A DNA stretch of 64,000 bases from Sclerurus mexicanus (GCA_013396755.1 VWZF01000356.1:1-64000); one strand, 5' to 3'; positions 10,646-24,006 are shown, numbered from the stretch's first letter. Translations and numbers: made by a program. The notes: generated by a model from the letters alone, not told the origin.

Positions 10646-13600
10646 TCTTCAGTGATAAAATATCATCCCTTTGTGCCACTGTTAAAAGGAGAGGAACTTT
10701 CCATCTGCAGCTGTTTAAGTGGAAAAAAAAAAAAAAGACACACTAAAATGAGAACTAAAAAGATGTTAACATTTCCACTTTTTGCGTTGCTGACTCCACA
10801 TTCCTTAGTTATATGTAAAAAATTATGCAAGGATTTTATTAAGTGATTTTTTACACCCACAATTTTACTGTTTCTTTACAAGTGGATCATAAATTCTCAA
10901 AAACTTTAAAGCTAAAACCTGCAGCCACGTACTATTGAAATTCCCAAGGATTTTTCAGTATTGCAAGTTGTCTTCTGAGGTACTGCAGCTTTTCATATCC
11001 TGTATTTTTTCATATGAGAAATCTAATACCGTAATATCAACCTGAATTTCTGCTGTGCAGAAAAGTACTAATTTTTACTTACCTGCCTTTTAAACTAAGA
11101 TTCTTTAGATGAGGCAAATATTTAGATAGGAATTTTTTTTCTGAAAAAAAAATACTTAATTTGAACACTTGGTCTTAATATATTTTATGTTTTAATGCAA
11201 ATTTATAATCAATTTGCAGGTGGTGTGGACATATCTAAATAGAAGACATGCCTTTTTTTGTGAAGTATGTATCTCACCTAGGCTTTTTGACCAAGTGTAT
11301 TGACAGATGCCATTTATATATTCCTTCCTATGTGCAGTTGTGTATCTGCTCTGTGAGAATTGGTATTTAGTTTCTAATTGTTTTGCTAAAATTGTTTTCA
11401 TAGCCAGAGGAGCAAGATCCCTGTCAGAGAGTGCTCTGACTGTGAAAGTGGCACAGCATGCATACAAAGACTCAAGAAAGCATTTCAAGACCACTGGAAG
11501 CTGCAAGAATGCCATGCAAGACACCCTGATAAAATGCTGTGCAAAAGTGTTCCACTGCAGGGCACTGACAGGTCGGTGTGGTGACATTAGGAAGATGACA
11601 GCAGTGCTTGAATGATGATTCCATGTGAAAAATATTCACTGCTTTTTGGCTCTTTGGAGGCTTGTTCCAAATAATGCTACAGAAGAGGCACATTATAAAA
11701 TCGTTGGGGTGAAATTTGTAATTGTCTTGGATAACATAGTTGGCTGGCCTTTGTAAACTGGTTACTGTGCCATTCACAATTCACAATAAAACCTACTCCA
11801 ATAAAATGTTTATCTATTCCCTTCTTTGTCTAGCTGCCTGTTTTTTTGGGTTTTGGTTTTTTTTAGTTTTCGGTTTATTTTTTGGGGGGTGTTTTTTTTG
11901 GTGAATAGGTTTGATTTTTACAAAGCTTGTCAGTAAGATTCTTGCTGTCTCAAAATTCTGGGGTTTTTTGTTTGTTTGTTTGTTTGGGTTTTTTTTTTAC
12001 CTTGTGAATGTTTTAATCAAACCAAATATGACAACTTAAAGAGATACAGATGGTTGTCAGGGTGGAAAGGACTGGCTGGCTGAAGTAACTGGTAGAAAGG
12101 GGAGTCTTCTACTTGGTTGATTGAAGTTTGACTTTGCTAATTTAGTAATGACTTTTTCCTCAGCCTTGGTTCATGCTTTAAAGTTTTGTACCTTCCCTAT
12201 CGTGGATTGTGACTCTACTAGTGGCAAACACTTCATTTTTTTTAGGATATTCCCAGGAGTGAGTGAAAATCTCCTCCAAATCCTCAATTTCATAAGTATT
12301 TTGGCTAATCTTTTTTTTACATTGGTGAGAGTTATTAATTACTGTTACTTGACTTTCTCTTATGGCCATTTTTGTATAAAAATTTAAAAAAATAATAAAC
12401 ACGTACAGAAAGGTGGAAGACAAATCCTTCCTTTCTCACAGAGTTTATATTCCATGATCAAGGATTTATTTGCTTTTTTTTTTCTTCTATTTCAATTTGG
12501 TGGTTTTCTATTTCAGTTTTAACTTTTCTTCAATTTCTTTTCAATTTATTCCCCCCCTTTTTTTATCTCGATTTCCTGTTGCCTCATAACTGAGCTTGTA
12601 GCAGCTATATTATAAGGTAAGTTGTTAAGGTGGATACAAATCTGAAATAAAAAAAGAGTTTTCCTCAAGAAAAGCTTCAAAACTCAGTTTATTGGCAGAG
12701 GAAAAAATGCTGGTCTCACCCTTCCCTGTTTTTGCATTAAGGATGTTTTAGTCCGATTTAGAAGACTAAAGTACTATGGAGAAATGATATTTCAGGTATT
12801 CAAATTTGGGTTTTTGTGATTTTTTTTGTGGCTATTGCCCAAAATTATGGCTGGTCTTGGATTCTACATTTTCGTTTTTGAAATATGAACTCTTTTCTTA
12901 GACAGATAATCAGACATTTCATTTATTGTGGCTGATGGCCAATATGCTCAATTTATAATTGAATTACAGATTTCGGCCTAAAGTTGCAGCTCCATTTCAT
13001 GCAACTTTTTGCTTTGAATTTGTGACTTGCCACGTGAAAAGGGAAGAGCTTCTACAGGAAGCAGCTGCCATACAATCCTGTATTCCAATGCTGTGAAGTG
13101 CTTGCACGGCACCGTGCATCCTCCCTGCGGGAAGCCCATTTCTGTTCAGCGAGTCCTTAGACCCAGCAAAATGTTTTCTTCACCTCTGAATGCAGCTGTG
13201 AGCAACAGGCTGTATTGTACCAAATGCAGTTTGTTGGCGTCGGGTTAAACTTTATTCTGCTCTTTTTTTTTTTCTGTTTTCTGCATGTAAACATTTCAGC
13301 AAACCTTTTTGTTGGCTTCTTGGCTGCAATATTCCTTGGGGGAGAAAGAAAAAAAAAGGGCAGATCTTTTGTGACTTGCAAAACATGGAAATGAGAGTTT
13401 CAATAAGCAGCTGAAAGCAGTGCCTCCAAACCCTTGTTTGCAGGTGTTTTTCAGGCACCCAGCAGAGCACAGTAAATGCCACAGTCACTATCTGTGAGGA
13501 ACACAGCTGAGGTACCAGCTGGACAACACTCACAAATTGTCTTAAACAATCTCCTGGCCAAAAAAATATTCTGGTAAAGAGGTCATGAGTAATTTTTAAT

Positions 13601-14489
13601 ACTAAATATTTTTGTGAATGGAACTTTTCACAAAAAGAAGATACAAATGTGTCACTTTTAAAATACACTCAGTGGGGATCATTTTCAATTAAGCAAAAAT
13701 AGTCTATCAAAATAATTATGAAAAACACTTTTATTTGGGGAATGTTATTCACTGCTTCAATATCAGATATGCTGAAAAACACCTTGTAAAGAAGGATCCC
13801 AGGCCAAAATCTTCATGATGCTTCCAATTCCACTGGAGCTGTGCGAGTTTAATTCAGTACTATTATTGTACTCAATGTATTTTTGACAAGTGAAATAGAA
13901 CATTTAAATGCTTTATCCAAAGCATTTACACGTATTTTTCTTTGCTCATAGGATGCCTCTGTTTAAATTTCTTCCTCATTCAGTCCTTAAAATCTTTTTA
14001 TATTCAGGGGAGGATGGACACTGGGAGCATGTGCTATCAATTGCCACTATAGTGAGTGTGAGAACTAGAAAAAATTATTTATCTTCAAATCAACAAAGTA
14101 CCATGTAAAAATGAGGCATTTGTTTTCATTTTTTAAAATTAAAATAGGAACACGAGGTCACAAACTATCACTCAAAATTTAAACAAATCTCTCTGGAAAT
14201 GTTTTTCTCTCAATTTTATTTCTATTTTTTCATTCAAAACTATTTGCCAAATTTGACATAAATTCTTGCATCATTTCAACATATGTCTGCTTCTACTGAC
14301 AGATAAACTGCATAGGTAAAAAGAAATTACTTGCCCTAAAACTACTACTTGCATATTGGATATACGTTATCTGTTGCTTAAACAGCAATGGTTAAAATTA
14401 CAATCAATGTATCACCCAGTCCTATGACACAAAAACACTTTATCTTTTTAAGGAAGAATATTTGTGTACATGTTCTGCTGTTTGCTTTT
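10646..14489. other. Intergenic stretch with T/G-rich low-complexity DNA
   Basis: Unique AT-rich sequence. It holds a T/G-rich tract at 11838-11998 (GTTTGTTT and GGGTTTT runs) and a T-rich tract at 12472-12570. No exons or RNA genes are recognised. A 138-codon minus-strand frame around 13252-13668 has no domain resemblance. Confidence 0.4.
11838..11998. repeat. T/G-rich low-complexity tract
   Basis: Runs of T interrupted by GG/GGG, including four GTTT units near 11969-11985. Similar tracts recur at 29556-29630 and 47345-47485. On the opposite strand each would read as a C/A-rich tail-like sequence. Confidence 0.6.
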
Positions 14490-14690
14490 GAATCACCCAC
14501 TGCTGCTGCTTGATCAGAAATTTGAATTATGGAGACAGTCTCCCAGACCCTGCTAGTAATTAATTGCTGTAACTTGTGTGTGCCTTTGTGAAGCCCACAG
14601 TGTGCCTGCAGATAAACAACTAATTAGCACTTTTATACAAGTGAAATGGATTTCCAATTATTGCTGTCTCCCCTCTCCTCCCTATTCTTC
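14490..14690. promoter_or_regulatory. Candidate conserved regulatory block
   Basis: Two TAATTA homeodomain cores (14557-14562 and 14621-14626), a CCAATTA at about 14654, GATAA at 14611-14615 and a CCTTTGTG SOX/TCF-like site occur within 200 bases of non-repetitive sequence. Motif clustering is the only evidence. Confidence 0.28.
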
Positions 14691-17600
14691 ATATACATTT
14701 TGTTTAGGCCTTAGGGATGCCTCATGGCTTACCAAACCAGATAGGCTTGTCTTTTTCCCTTTCTCCCTTCACCCTTCAGCATGTTGTTAGTCCAAGCCAG
14801 GCTGCTGAGCTGCTGTGCCTGTCCTCATGCTCCTGTGCGGTGGGAGAAGCCTTTTGAAGGAAAGAATGAGCTTTTTAGATAAAACAAGGAAATGTAAAAT
14901 GCATGTTGGCAAGAACAGTGGTAATAGTTTGTAATCAGATGTAGCACTGCCAGAGAGTCTATACTGGTGAGTAAGAGTCTATAGAAGCATCCCAGGTCCC
15001 TAGATTAGCTCAGAAGACTAAAGGGAAAAAATGTGACCAGCAGTATCTAGTGCATATGGGCACGAACCAGGAAATCCAGAGGAATCTGTAACACAGTGTA
15101 TTACAAGCAGCATAGAGGTGCAAACTAGTCCTGTGACCTGCTTATCTGCAGAAAGCTGGGACTGGATCCAGCTGCTTTGATCCTCTGAGAAAGGAGGGAA
15201 TGCAACATCATGTACAGCTAATTTGGTAGAGTTCACCTAGAGTACAGCTCCAGCCCTAACATGGGGCAGGTGGCATGACCCTGTTGCCGTGCTGCCTGCC
15301 TGCCCGAAGCACAGTACTTCTCTTTGGCAGATGAGTGCCTTTTCACAGCATGAGATTTTTGTCTTCAGAGTTGCTTTAACAAAAAAACCAAACTGCTTTG
15401 CACTTCTTTTTCTCTAAAGAGGGACCCACCTCTTGAGCACAGGAGTCCTCTGTTTCCATCGCTATATTTGGAAATCTTTAGAGCATTCCACCAGAGCCAA
15501 TGCAACTTTGATGCTTTATTTCTCAGAGGCACAGCAAGTATGGAACATATTACCTTGCTGGGAAAATCCTGAGTTGGATTATTGCTTTGGCACTTTTCAA
15601 GTGGCCTTCTCCCTGTATCCCAAAGTACCTCACAGGATAATAAATTATATTACCCACAACCAGTATGACCTCAGTAAGATCCACCTATGGCCAAGAATAG
15701 CTCCATGTTACTGTCAGTTAATTAGTGGTGGCATTTGTTAACTGAGGAAGTGAGAGCCAGGAAGCAAACCTTTACGCTTCATGGCATGGCATGACACAAA
15801 AGCCATCTAACCAGCCACCACCAACTGGACAGAGGGAGGTTAGATATTGCCAGGGAGTTCATTCCTCTGGCCCATGAGAGGGACATGGGGCACACATGGT
15901 CACCCTTGCATGCACATCTCATGCACAGTCACACTTGGGGTTGTCATCCCACCTCCATGCAAGCATGGCCTGAGCTGCTATCACCTTAAGGTGTGCACTG
16001 CTCTGACTTTAAACCTTAACTCTCTGTAATCTGATGGGGATGGCTTCTCAATCCTGCAAACTGGTGCCCTCTAAATTCAGGCTAAAGCTTGTTCCTGGGG
16101 TGTACAGAAATTGGTATGTCTAATCACACCCAGCAGCATGTTTTTCTTGCATTAGGGGAACCCAGTTAGGTCATTTGCTGCCTCTCTGTGGCCATCCAGG
16201 GAGCCTTTCTGGGAACAAAGAGACCATATTTTGATGTGGATTATAAAAGGCATCTCTGTTTCTACACCCTGACGTGGTTAGTGCCTGGCCTTAATTCTTG
16301 CAAGCCTAAGTGATGAAGTGAGACACAAGCTGATGGAGAGCTGGAGGAGCAGAAAGCAGCTTCTTGTGCTCCAGAGGGAAAAAACCACACTGCTCCACTA
16401 GTTGAAAATGCTGGTATGGGTGCTGCTGGCAGCTTGCAGGGGGCTTGATGCTGCTTAGTCCCCCACACTGGCACAGCCAGTGCCCAGCACTGCCCTTCTC
16501 ACTGAAGGCCTTCTTCCCCTGCAAAAAGAACTGGACCTGAGGCACTAGGGGGATATTGATCCATATGAAAGGCAGGCAGAGAACACTGCAGAGAGTGTGA
16601 TCCTGAATGCCTCTGTAGTCTCAAGACCTCATAAACATGCAGATGTGCTATGATGGACTTCTCCCCAGATGCTAGCATTCTTGGTCTTTCCTTCACAACA
16701 CCTCTCTGACAGCCTACAGGGCTCTTTGGTATCATTCCTTGTTCCATTCAGAGTTCATCCACCTCTCTTAACCCCCTTTACTCTGTCAGCAACCTTCTTC
16801 ACCCTTCCACCACAAATAGCAGACACCCAGCTCCTCCTGAAGTGCCTTTTTTTTTAACATATGAAAAATGCATTGCTTTTCCCTCTCTTCCTCCACTCTC
16901 CTCCACACCACATATTCTGGAAGTCACCTTCAGACCACACTGGAGTGTTACCTCTATTGCCCAGGGCTAGGATCATGTTACAGCTTTCCTCTTCTCACTA
17001 AAGATGTGTGCTCTGATTTGAACTTCTCCAAAGTTCAGGGATGTTTGGAATCTGGGCTTTTGGCTTGGACCCCTCTCAGTGCCTCGTGTCAGCATCTAGG
17101 AGTTGACAGAAGTTGTTTGCAGCTGGGGCAGCCATGTCTGCATGATGCAAATGACGAGAAATAAAAGAAGGAAACTCCAGACCTCTAATTAAAATTGACT
17201 CCATAAGGAATTATCTGGCTTCTGGAGACACACCAAGATACCTTTCTTTCTGCCCAAGCCACAGATCAGGCAGTGGTCACCTGGATGCTGGAAATCTCAA
17301 CAAGCAGGGAGATTTCAGGAGGCTAGGGGTCACACACCCTGGCCTGATGGCACACACCTTCATGTTCTTGCTTTCCCTTCAAGGAACTGAGCTGGGTGAA
17401 AGTGATGGAGAAGATCCTTACAGAGAGATAACTTCATTTGGCATGTGGCTTCCTTCCTTTTGCAATGGCTTTGGGGAGGCTGGGCTGTTGGAAAGAAGAG
17501 GTGATGAGCAGAAAAAGTGGTTTTTGTTTATTCTTTATTTTACTAGAGTAGGGTTGGACAGCTTGACTTTGCCTCTGGATCAGGCCTCAATGTGCGCAGG

Positions 17601-19567
17601 GTAGGGGGAAGAAAATGAGAGGGCTGCGTTCCTCTCCTGACAGCACGGCACCACATGTCAGGGCAGCGTGGCACTGCATCCCTCAGGGTTATGCCTGGCA
17701 CTGCATCCCTCAGGGTTATGCCTGACACTGCTGGGGGATGTGAGTGAGACATTTCAAGCCTGTGCTCTCCGTATGCCCTCAACCTGCTCCTTGGGGAAGG
17801 GGTCCTGCAGCACCGGCCAGGTGTCTCTGCAAGCCTCAGGGAGCCTGCCCAGTATCAAAACAAAAAGGACTGTCATTTTCCCTTCTGCCTACAGGAACTG
17901 AAAGTTTCCTTCCTGCCCTTTCCTCCTGGAAGAAAATAGGCAGCTGAGAGAGGGGCCAGAGAGGCCAGGGAGGGCCAGCAGCCCCTGCAGTCCCCAGATT
18001 GGAGGGAGCTGTTGCAGCTCAGGCTATTTTTAACCTGTTTTTGTTGCACGCTGGCAGTCGCGTCTCTCATTACTTTCTTCCTTCTCTGTCTCTGTGTGTC
18101 TTAGCAGCTCCTTCCTGCTGCCATGAGATGTGTCAACTATATATGGCCTGGGAAATCTGCAGCAGGCAGTATTTTTAAACCATCCAGACCTCCAGTTTGC
18201 AGGCTGCTATGACGCAGTTTATCTGACTTTGTGAGTTTCTCATGGGAATGCAGGGTGCCCGGCAGCAGCCTGCAATGCTTGGCTGTTTATTTTTTGGCCT
18301 CCACGATGCAACCCTTGGGGCCCAGGCTGACATCTCGAGACTTGGGAAGCAACAGACCTTGTGTGTGTGTATAGGGGAGGGTTTTAGCCTGGTTGTCATC
18401 ATAGTGCAGCTTTCTGGATGTCAACTGCAGGTCTGCAAAATGAGGTGGCTTTTCCATCTGGCCAAGTGTTGCCATCGAACCTAGAGGGTTGGACACAGGG
18501 ACGACCTCCCTAAGCACCTGCCCTCCTTTAGACCACATGTCTCAGTTCAAAGTCCTTGCTCATACCCTCTGTGAAAGTGGTATCATTTTTGTAATATTTG
18601 GAACTTAGAACTGCAAAATTTGGTTTGGTTTGGTATGTCACTCAATCCCTAGGACCTGCCCTGTACCTTTGGTGCCCGTCTCTAAACACAGTGAGAAGGC
18701 TTATGGAAGGTGGTGTGGTGTGCCTGGGAGACAGTGCCCGTGTAGACTGAGCATCAGGCTGTGTCCTAGGAGTTTTGTTCATGAAGCCTGTGTATGGCAA
18801 TGGATGGTCTGTGTCTTGTGCAGTGCTCTAGCTAGGCAAAAATTTTGATGGGGAAAACAAGCAAAGCAGAAGGTAGAGTCCAGGCCACTGGGGAGGATTA
18901 TTTAAAGAAAAAGCATGTGAGGAACATAGGTCCTAAGATAAACCAAAGACATCAGAATCAGATGGAAGGTGCAGGGGAACAGGTTTACAGTGATGAAACC
19001 CTGGGCAGCAGACATTCAGTGTAGATAAGACTGATTAAAAATATAGAAAGAAGTATCTGGGAGCAAATCCCTTAAGTAGCTTCACGTGCCCAACAAACCT
19101 TTGTTCTTGCCTCTTCTTCCACAGCTAAAATTCTGTCTGAGCAAAAAGGTGCTGCTGATAACAAAAAATTTCCTTATGAGGTTGGTTTTTTTTCATTACC
19201 AACTTTTTTTCTGTTTTATATTCAAGAGAGAGAAAGTAAAAAGTTGTTTTGAGACTCTTTGCTGGAAACATCCTGTCCAAAATATTCTTTGAGCATTTTC
19301 GCTGTAAGAAAAGGCAGGAGCCACTTGTATTGTCTACAACATGAACATCCATTTTTCTCATGGTACTATTTTTTACTGAAATTCTTGCAGAAGATAAACA
19401 ATATATTTTAGTCACAACACTGTAGATTAAAGATTCTGTTAATCAGATTTTCTTCTGTGAGAAAATGGTGTGTTTCTTCTTCTTTTAATATTTATGATGC
19501 ATATAGACTCAAATTAAATAACCACTATCTGAAGATTCTTGTATATGACTTTATGATTGTTGAAGAA
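14691..19567. other. Intergenic stretch, no gene recognised
   Basis: Unique sequence, somewhat GC-richer at 15200-18900 than its flanks. It includes a 27-base tandem pair at 17669-17722 and a block near 18120-18260 with an SRF-like CTATATATGG (18137-18146) and a TEAD-like GGAATG (18245-18250). Short frames on both strands look random. Confidence 0.4.
17669..17722. repeat. 27-base direct tandem duplication
   Basis: Two identical adjacent 27-base units, TGGCACTGCATCCCTCAGGG plus TTATGCC, at 17669-17695 and 17696-17722, followed by a partial third unit (TGACACTGC). Confidence 0.9.
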
Positions 19568-20950
19568 TGAATCATAGAATCATAAAACTGTTTAGTCTGG
19601 AAAAGACCTCTAAGATTATTGAGTACAACCATGAACCCAGTCCTTCCAAGTCCACCACTAAACCATGTCCCTAAGTGCCACATCTACATGTCTTTAAAAT
19701 AGCTCCTCAGATGGTGACTCCATCTTGAGCAGTCTGTCCCAGTGATTGACAACTCCTTTGATCAAGAAATTTCTTATAATATCCAGTCTAAACATCCCCT
19801 CATGCAATTCAAGGCCATTTCCTCTTGTCCTATTGCTTGTTATCTGGAAGGAGAGGCGAATCACCACCTTGCTACAATCTCCTTTCAGGTAGTCATAGAG
19901 AGCGATAAAGTCTCCCCTGAACCTCCTTTTCTTCAGGCTAAACACCTCCAGCTCCCTCAGCTGCTGCTTCTCATAAGACTTGTGGTCCAGATCCTTCACC
20001 AGCTTTGTTGTCCTTCTCTAGACTCACTCCCGTGCCTCAAAGTCTTTCTTGTAATGAAGGGTCAAAAATTGAACACAAGATTCAAGATGTGGCCTCACCA
20101 GAACTGAGGACAGGGGCACAGTCACTGCCCTGGTCCTTCTGGCCACATGATTTCTGACACAAGCCAGGATGCCATTGGCCTTCTTGGCTTTTTGGCCTGT
20201 GCACACTCCGGGATCATGTTCAGCCACTGTCAACCACGACCACCAGGTCCTGTTCTACCCAGCAGCTCTTCAGCCACTCTTCCCAAGGCTATTGCATTGC
20301 ATGGGGTTGTTGTGACCCAAATGCAGGACCCAGCACCTGACCTTGTTGAACCTCATACAGTTGGCCTTGGCCCATCGATCCAGCCAGTCCAGATTCCTCT
20401 GCAGAGCCTTTCTACTCTTCAGCAGATCAATACTCCCAGCTAAATTGGTGTCATCTGCGGACTTGCTGAGGGTTCACTCAATCCCCTTGTCTTGATCATT
20501 GATAAAGACATTAAACAGGACTGGCCCCAAAACTGAGCCCTGGGAAGCACCATCGGTTACCAGCCACCAACAGGATGTAGCACCATTCACGGCCACTCTC
20601 AGGGTTCAGCCATACAAACCATGCTCCTGACCATGAGCAGAGAGTTTCCCCAGGAGAATGTGGAAAATAGTGTCAAAGGCTTTACTAAAGTCCATATAAA
20701 CACATCCTCAGCCTATCCCTTATCAGCTAAGTGGGCCACTTTGTCATAGAAAGAGATCAAGTTGGTCAAGCAGGACCTGACTTTCACAAACCCATGCTGG
20801 CTGGGCCTGATCACCTGGTTGTCCTGCACATGCCACATGATGGCACTCAAGATTATCTGCTCCATGACCTTTCCTGGTACTGAGTTCAGGCTGACAGACT
20901 TGTAGTTCTCTGGGTCTTCTTTCTGACCCTTCTTACAGATGGGCATCATT
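19568..20950 (-). mobile_element. CR1 LINE, 5'-truncated, ~1.4 kb with RT and ORF2 C-terminus
   Basis: This is the longest CR1 here. On the minus strand it starts inside the reverse-transcriptase domain (PICKKGQKEDPENYKSVSLN, VPGKVMEQIILSAI, RPSQHGFVK, SCLTNLISFYDKV near 20945-20713). It runs through KKANGILACVRNHVARRTR (about 20200-20140) and RPHLESCVQF, and finishes with KSYEKQQLRELEVFSLKKRR, SNRTRGNGLEL and a HWDRL remnant near 19750. The 3' end is the reverse-oriented GAATCATAGAATCATAAAAC at 19568-19588. Several frameshifts separate these pieces, so it makes no enzyme. CR1 is a non-LTR retrotransposon that copies itself by target-primed reverse transcription and is usually 5'-truncated. 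Confidence 0.96.
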
Positions 20951-23544
20951 GATGAACTTGCATGCAAGCATATAAGGTATTCGCAAATATATTTGCTTGC
21001 TTTTACATGCTTTTATCTACTGTTGTCATTTGTATTCTTTTTCTTCAGTAAGAGTCCTAACTCTGGCAGTGAGAAAGTTTACTCAAAGTCTTTGGGATGC
21101 AGTTGATTTTTATAGATTGCACTGTGCTTTGGACCATACTCATCTCATTTTTGTTTATATGCTTGATTCTAGGTTCATGAAAATACCTGTAGTTTTTGAA
21201 AATTATTCTTTTAGACTTCAAGGATTTACACAGTTTAAGGAATGCTGATCAGTGTTTATCTGGTAATAATTTGACCTCTGCACTGCTCCATTCAATTTGT
21301 TTTAGGTGTTAATAAGGCACAATATTTCAGCTTGCCGAAGAGTGAATGATCACAGATATTATCAGAAAACCACTGGGATTGGTACCATGACACTAGGCAG
21401 TATTATGGGGAAGGCTAATTTCTCAGGACCAATTGAACCAGTGTAGGAAAGCCTCTGTGCCCAGGAAACTGTTTTTCATGCATGATTAACTTCTTGGATA
21501 TGTAAACATTTAGGTAAAACAACAGCAAGAATATGAGTTTAGCAGGACTAAAAGAAAGCATGAGATATGTTTATCACTAATAGGGAAGGCAAAGGAAACA
21601 GATAAATCCTCATTGTTCCACTGATGATAACCACCCCCAGGAATGACTTTGGAGCCTGGTGATGTTTGTAAAGATGCACTCCCATTTAGTAAATAAAATC
21701 CGGGATGAAGTTCTGTCAGTGTAGAATATTATGTTACGTAAAGCAAGGATTTTATCTTGTTTGGTGAGTGTTATTTTCCAAGTAGATATTTTTTCATGAA
21801 AACAGGGGTTTTCTTAACGTGGCATCATATCCAAACTTGGCTTTGATTGTCTTGAAAAGGCCTTGGTTTAAGCACACACATTATTTTGGGATCAAAATGG
21901 TTTTATCATTCCAGAGATGCTTTCCAAAGTGTTCCCATGACAGAGTGGTCAGTGGACTTTTAATTCTGCAGATGCCAATTAGAATACAAGGTCTAAGAGG
22001 AAGTTCATTTCTGGGCAGTGAGACCACATCGTGGGTGGCCATAGACGCCACAGAGCCTATGACTTCAGCCACCTGAGAAATTAAATAATGAACCCTGACT
22101 GAGGAAGCTTGCGGGCATTACATCATTTACACATAAAAACAAAAAATAGATTTATAGGGCACACGGGTGGCCATGAGCCAGCAACCCGTCTAGAAGTCTC
22201 AGCTGTATCCAGCAGAGTAATGTCCTTTAATACTATTCTTTCTACAAAGGGATCCCACTCTCCTACTCCTCTACTTTGGGTTTCTGTTTTTCAGTTGTTG
22301 CTATGGATTGACTGTGACTTTGAGATGTGTTGCCTAAGCTGCAGCTGTGCAGGGTGTGCTTTTCATTGAAGTCATATGATGTGTGCCAGGTGTTTTTCCA
22401 AACCAGTGTAGCCCTGGAGAGATGTACTGCTGCTGCAATTTTAACGGCGATTTAGAACAGACTTAAGGGATTTCTAGAGATCTGATATGTTTGAAATATT
22501 TTATTATGGTGGTACTGATCACTCAGAAGTGGGGATAGGGTTGTTCTGTTTCAGAAATTATCTTAACAGGTTACTAACAGTCTGAAAAACAATTATTCAA
22601 GGGGGAAAAAAAGTATTGCGTAGTATAAAAGCTGAAGAACTAATAGCTCACAGCAGTAGCTGTGCAGCAACAGAGCTGAAGCAAGTGGTGTCAGAGGGCA
22701 TAGCTCTGGTGGTCCTTGTTGGAAATGGGGAAAGGAGAACCTTAGGAGTGGCTTTAAATTAAGGAGAAACCACAGGAAGGATGAGATGATTTTGCAAGGA
22801 GAAGGGCAGTGAGGCTGATCAGCCATGGGAATAGCTGCTGGCAGGATGAGGAGACATGCAGAAGGCAATGATATCCTTGGGGACAGTGGTTATTCTTTGG
22901 GGTCTGGGTCTCCACATATGCAAAGGCAGCTATAGGATCTTTCTGCTTATCCTCTGTTCCTGTTGCTTTAGGCTCTGAAATTCCTTCCTCACCCCAAAAC
23001 ACACTCCCTCACCTCAGGGAGGGGGTTGGATCATGACCAGCTCATATCCTTGGAAAAGCACCCTCTGCACACTGACCCTGGGCAGTCTTACTGAAAGCAT
23101 CTCAGAGTTTTCTTTAATTAATACTTTGATTCATGCTCAAGCAAGAGAAAACAAACACGGTCCGGTTCCAGTGTTCAGATTTCTCAGTGTAAGCCAGATG
23201 TCACAGCTGGGTCCTACAACTGCTCTCAGTGTGGCAGTGTGACCTCCTGCCGCACGCCACACAAGGGCAGCAGTCAGGGACGAGCCCAGTAGCTGCCTCA
23301 ATGCATCTTGCTTTCATATTTAGTCTCAAAATATGTTTCCTGGTCTTGATATTCTCACTCCTCTCTCACTCTCCTTTCTTTTTTTCCTCCTCGCTCTTCC
23401 CTCCCACCTTGAGACTTGGCACACAGTAGGTTGTCTGAGCAGCAAAATGAAGGAAAAAACAAGAAAGAAAAAGAAAGGATGAAAGAAAGCAGGCCTATGT
23501 CTCTTTGTTTGTTTCTAGGGCAACAGGTAGGAGATGCAGAGCAC
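20951..23544. other. Intergenic stretch leading to an orphan CpG island
   Basis: AT-rich unique sequence for the first 2 kb. At 23353-23410 a pyrimidine-rich tract (CTCTCTCACTCTCCTTTC, TCCTCCTCGCTCTTCCCTCC) is followed by a purine-rich tract at 23446-23496. No gene is recognised. Confidence 0.4.
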
Positions 23545-23800
23545 TGGCATCCTCCCAGCTGCACGCCCGCGGTGCCGGGGCTGCTGCGTGCCCCACGGGG
23601 ACTGGTGGGAGGCTGTCTGTCTGTCAGCACGGGCGCTGGGGAAATCGTGTGAAACAAATAAGCCTCGCTTGTGCTCCCTTGTCAGCCCTTTGTGCGCGGC
23701 CGTCGCTGTGGCTGCCCGGTCCCCGGCTCCCCTTCCCGGGTGCCTGGAGACCGACGAGCAAGCAGGCAGGTAAAAAACGTGGTCCCGGGCGGCCTCAGAG
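23545..23800. promoter_or_regulatory. Orphan CpG island, possible promoter
   Basis: About 22 CpG dinucleotides in ~240 bases at roughly 65% GC. By hand count the observed/expected ratio is near 0.8, against strong CpG depletion elsewhere in the desert. It is not repeat-derived as far as I can tell. A donor-like CAG|GTAAAA lies at about 23768-23776 on the plus strand inside the island, so an island-initiated plus-strand transcript with a first exon ending there is conceivable. Frames of up to 101 codons here overlap on both strands and are a side effect of high GC. Confidence 0.5.
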
Positions 23801-23987
23801 GACAACCTAAAAGCTGAGACACATTTAAAACAACAGGACTAGAAATAAATTACTTCCTCCTTCCCTCCCAGGGTTACAGCTGGGTCATTCAGGAAAGGGG
23901 ACACGATTGACACTTCAGGAAAGAGAAGATGCATTTGGCAGTTTCAAATTTTACTAAAATAGATAAAAGAGACAGCTTTTCCGGGTT

Positions 23988-24006
23988 GGGGGGGGGGGGG
24001 GGTTTN
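23988..24006. repeat. Poly-G run ending at an unresolved base
   Basis: About 15 consecutive G followed by TTT and a single N at 24006. The true length of the homopolymer is uncertain. Confidence 0.85.

Noticed and set aside
13252..13668. 138-codon minus-strand frame
   Set aside because: No domain resemblance. It ends in a Lys-rich run from a poly-T tract.
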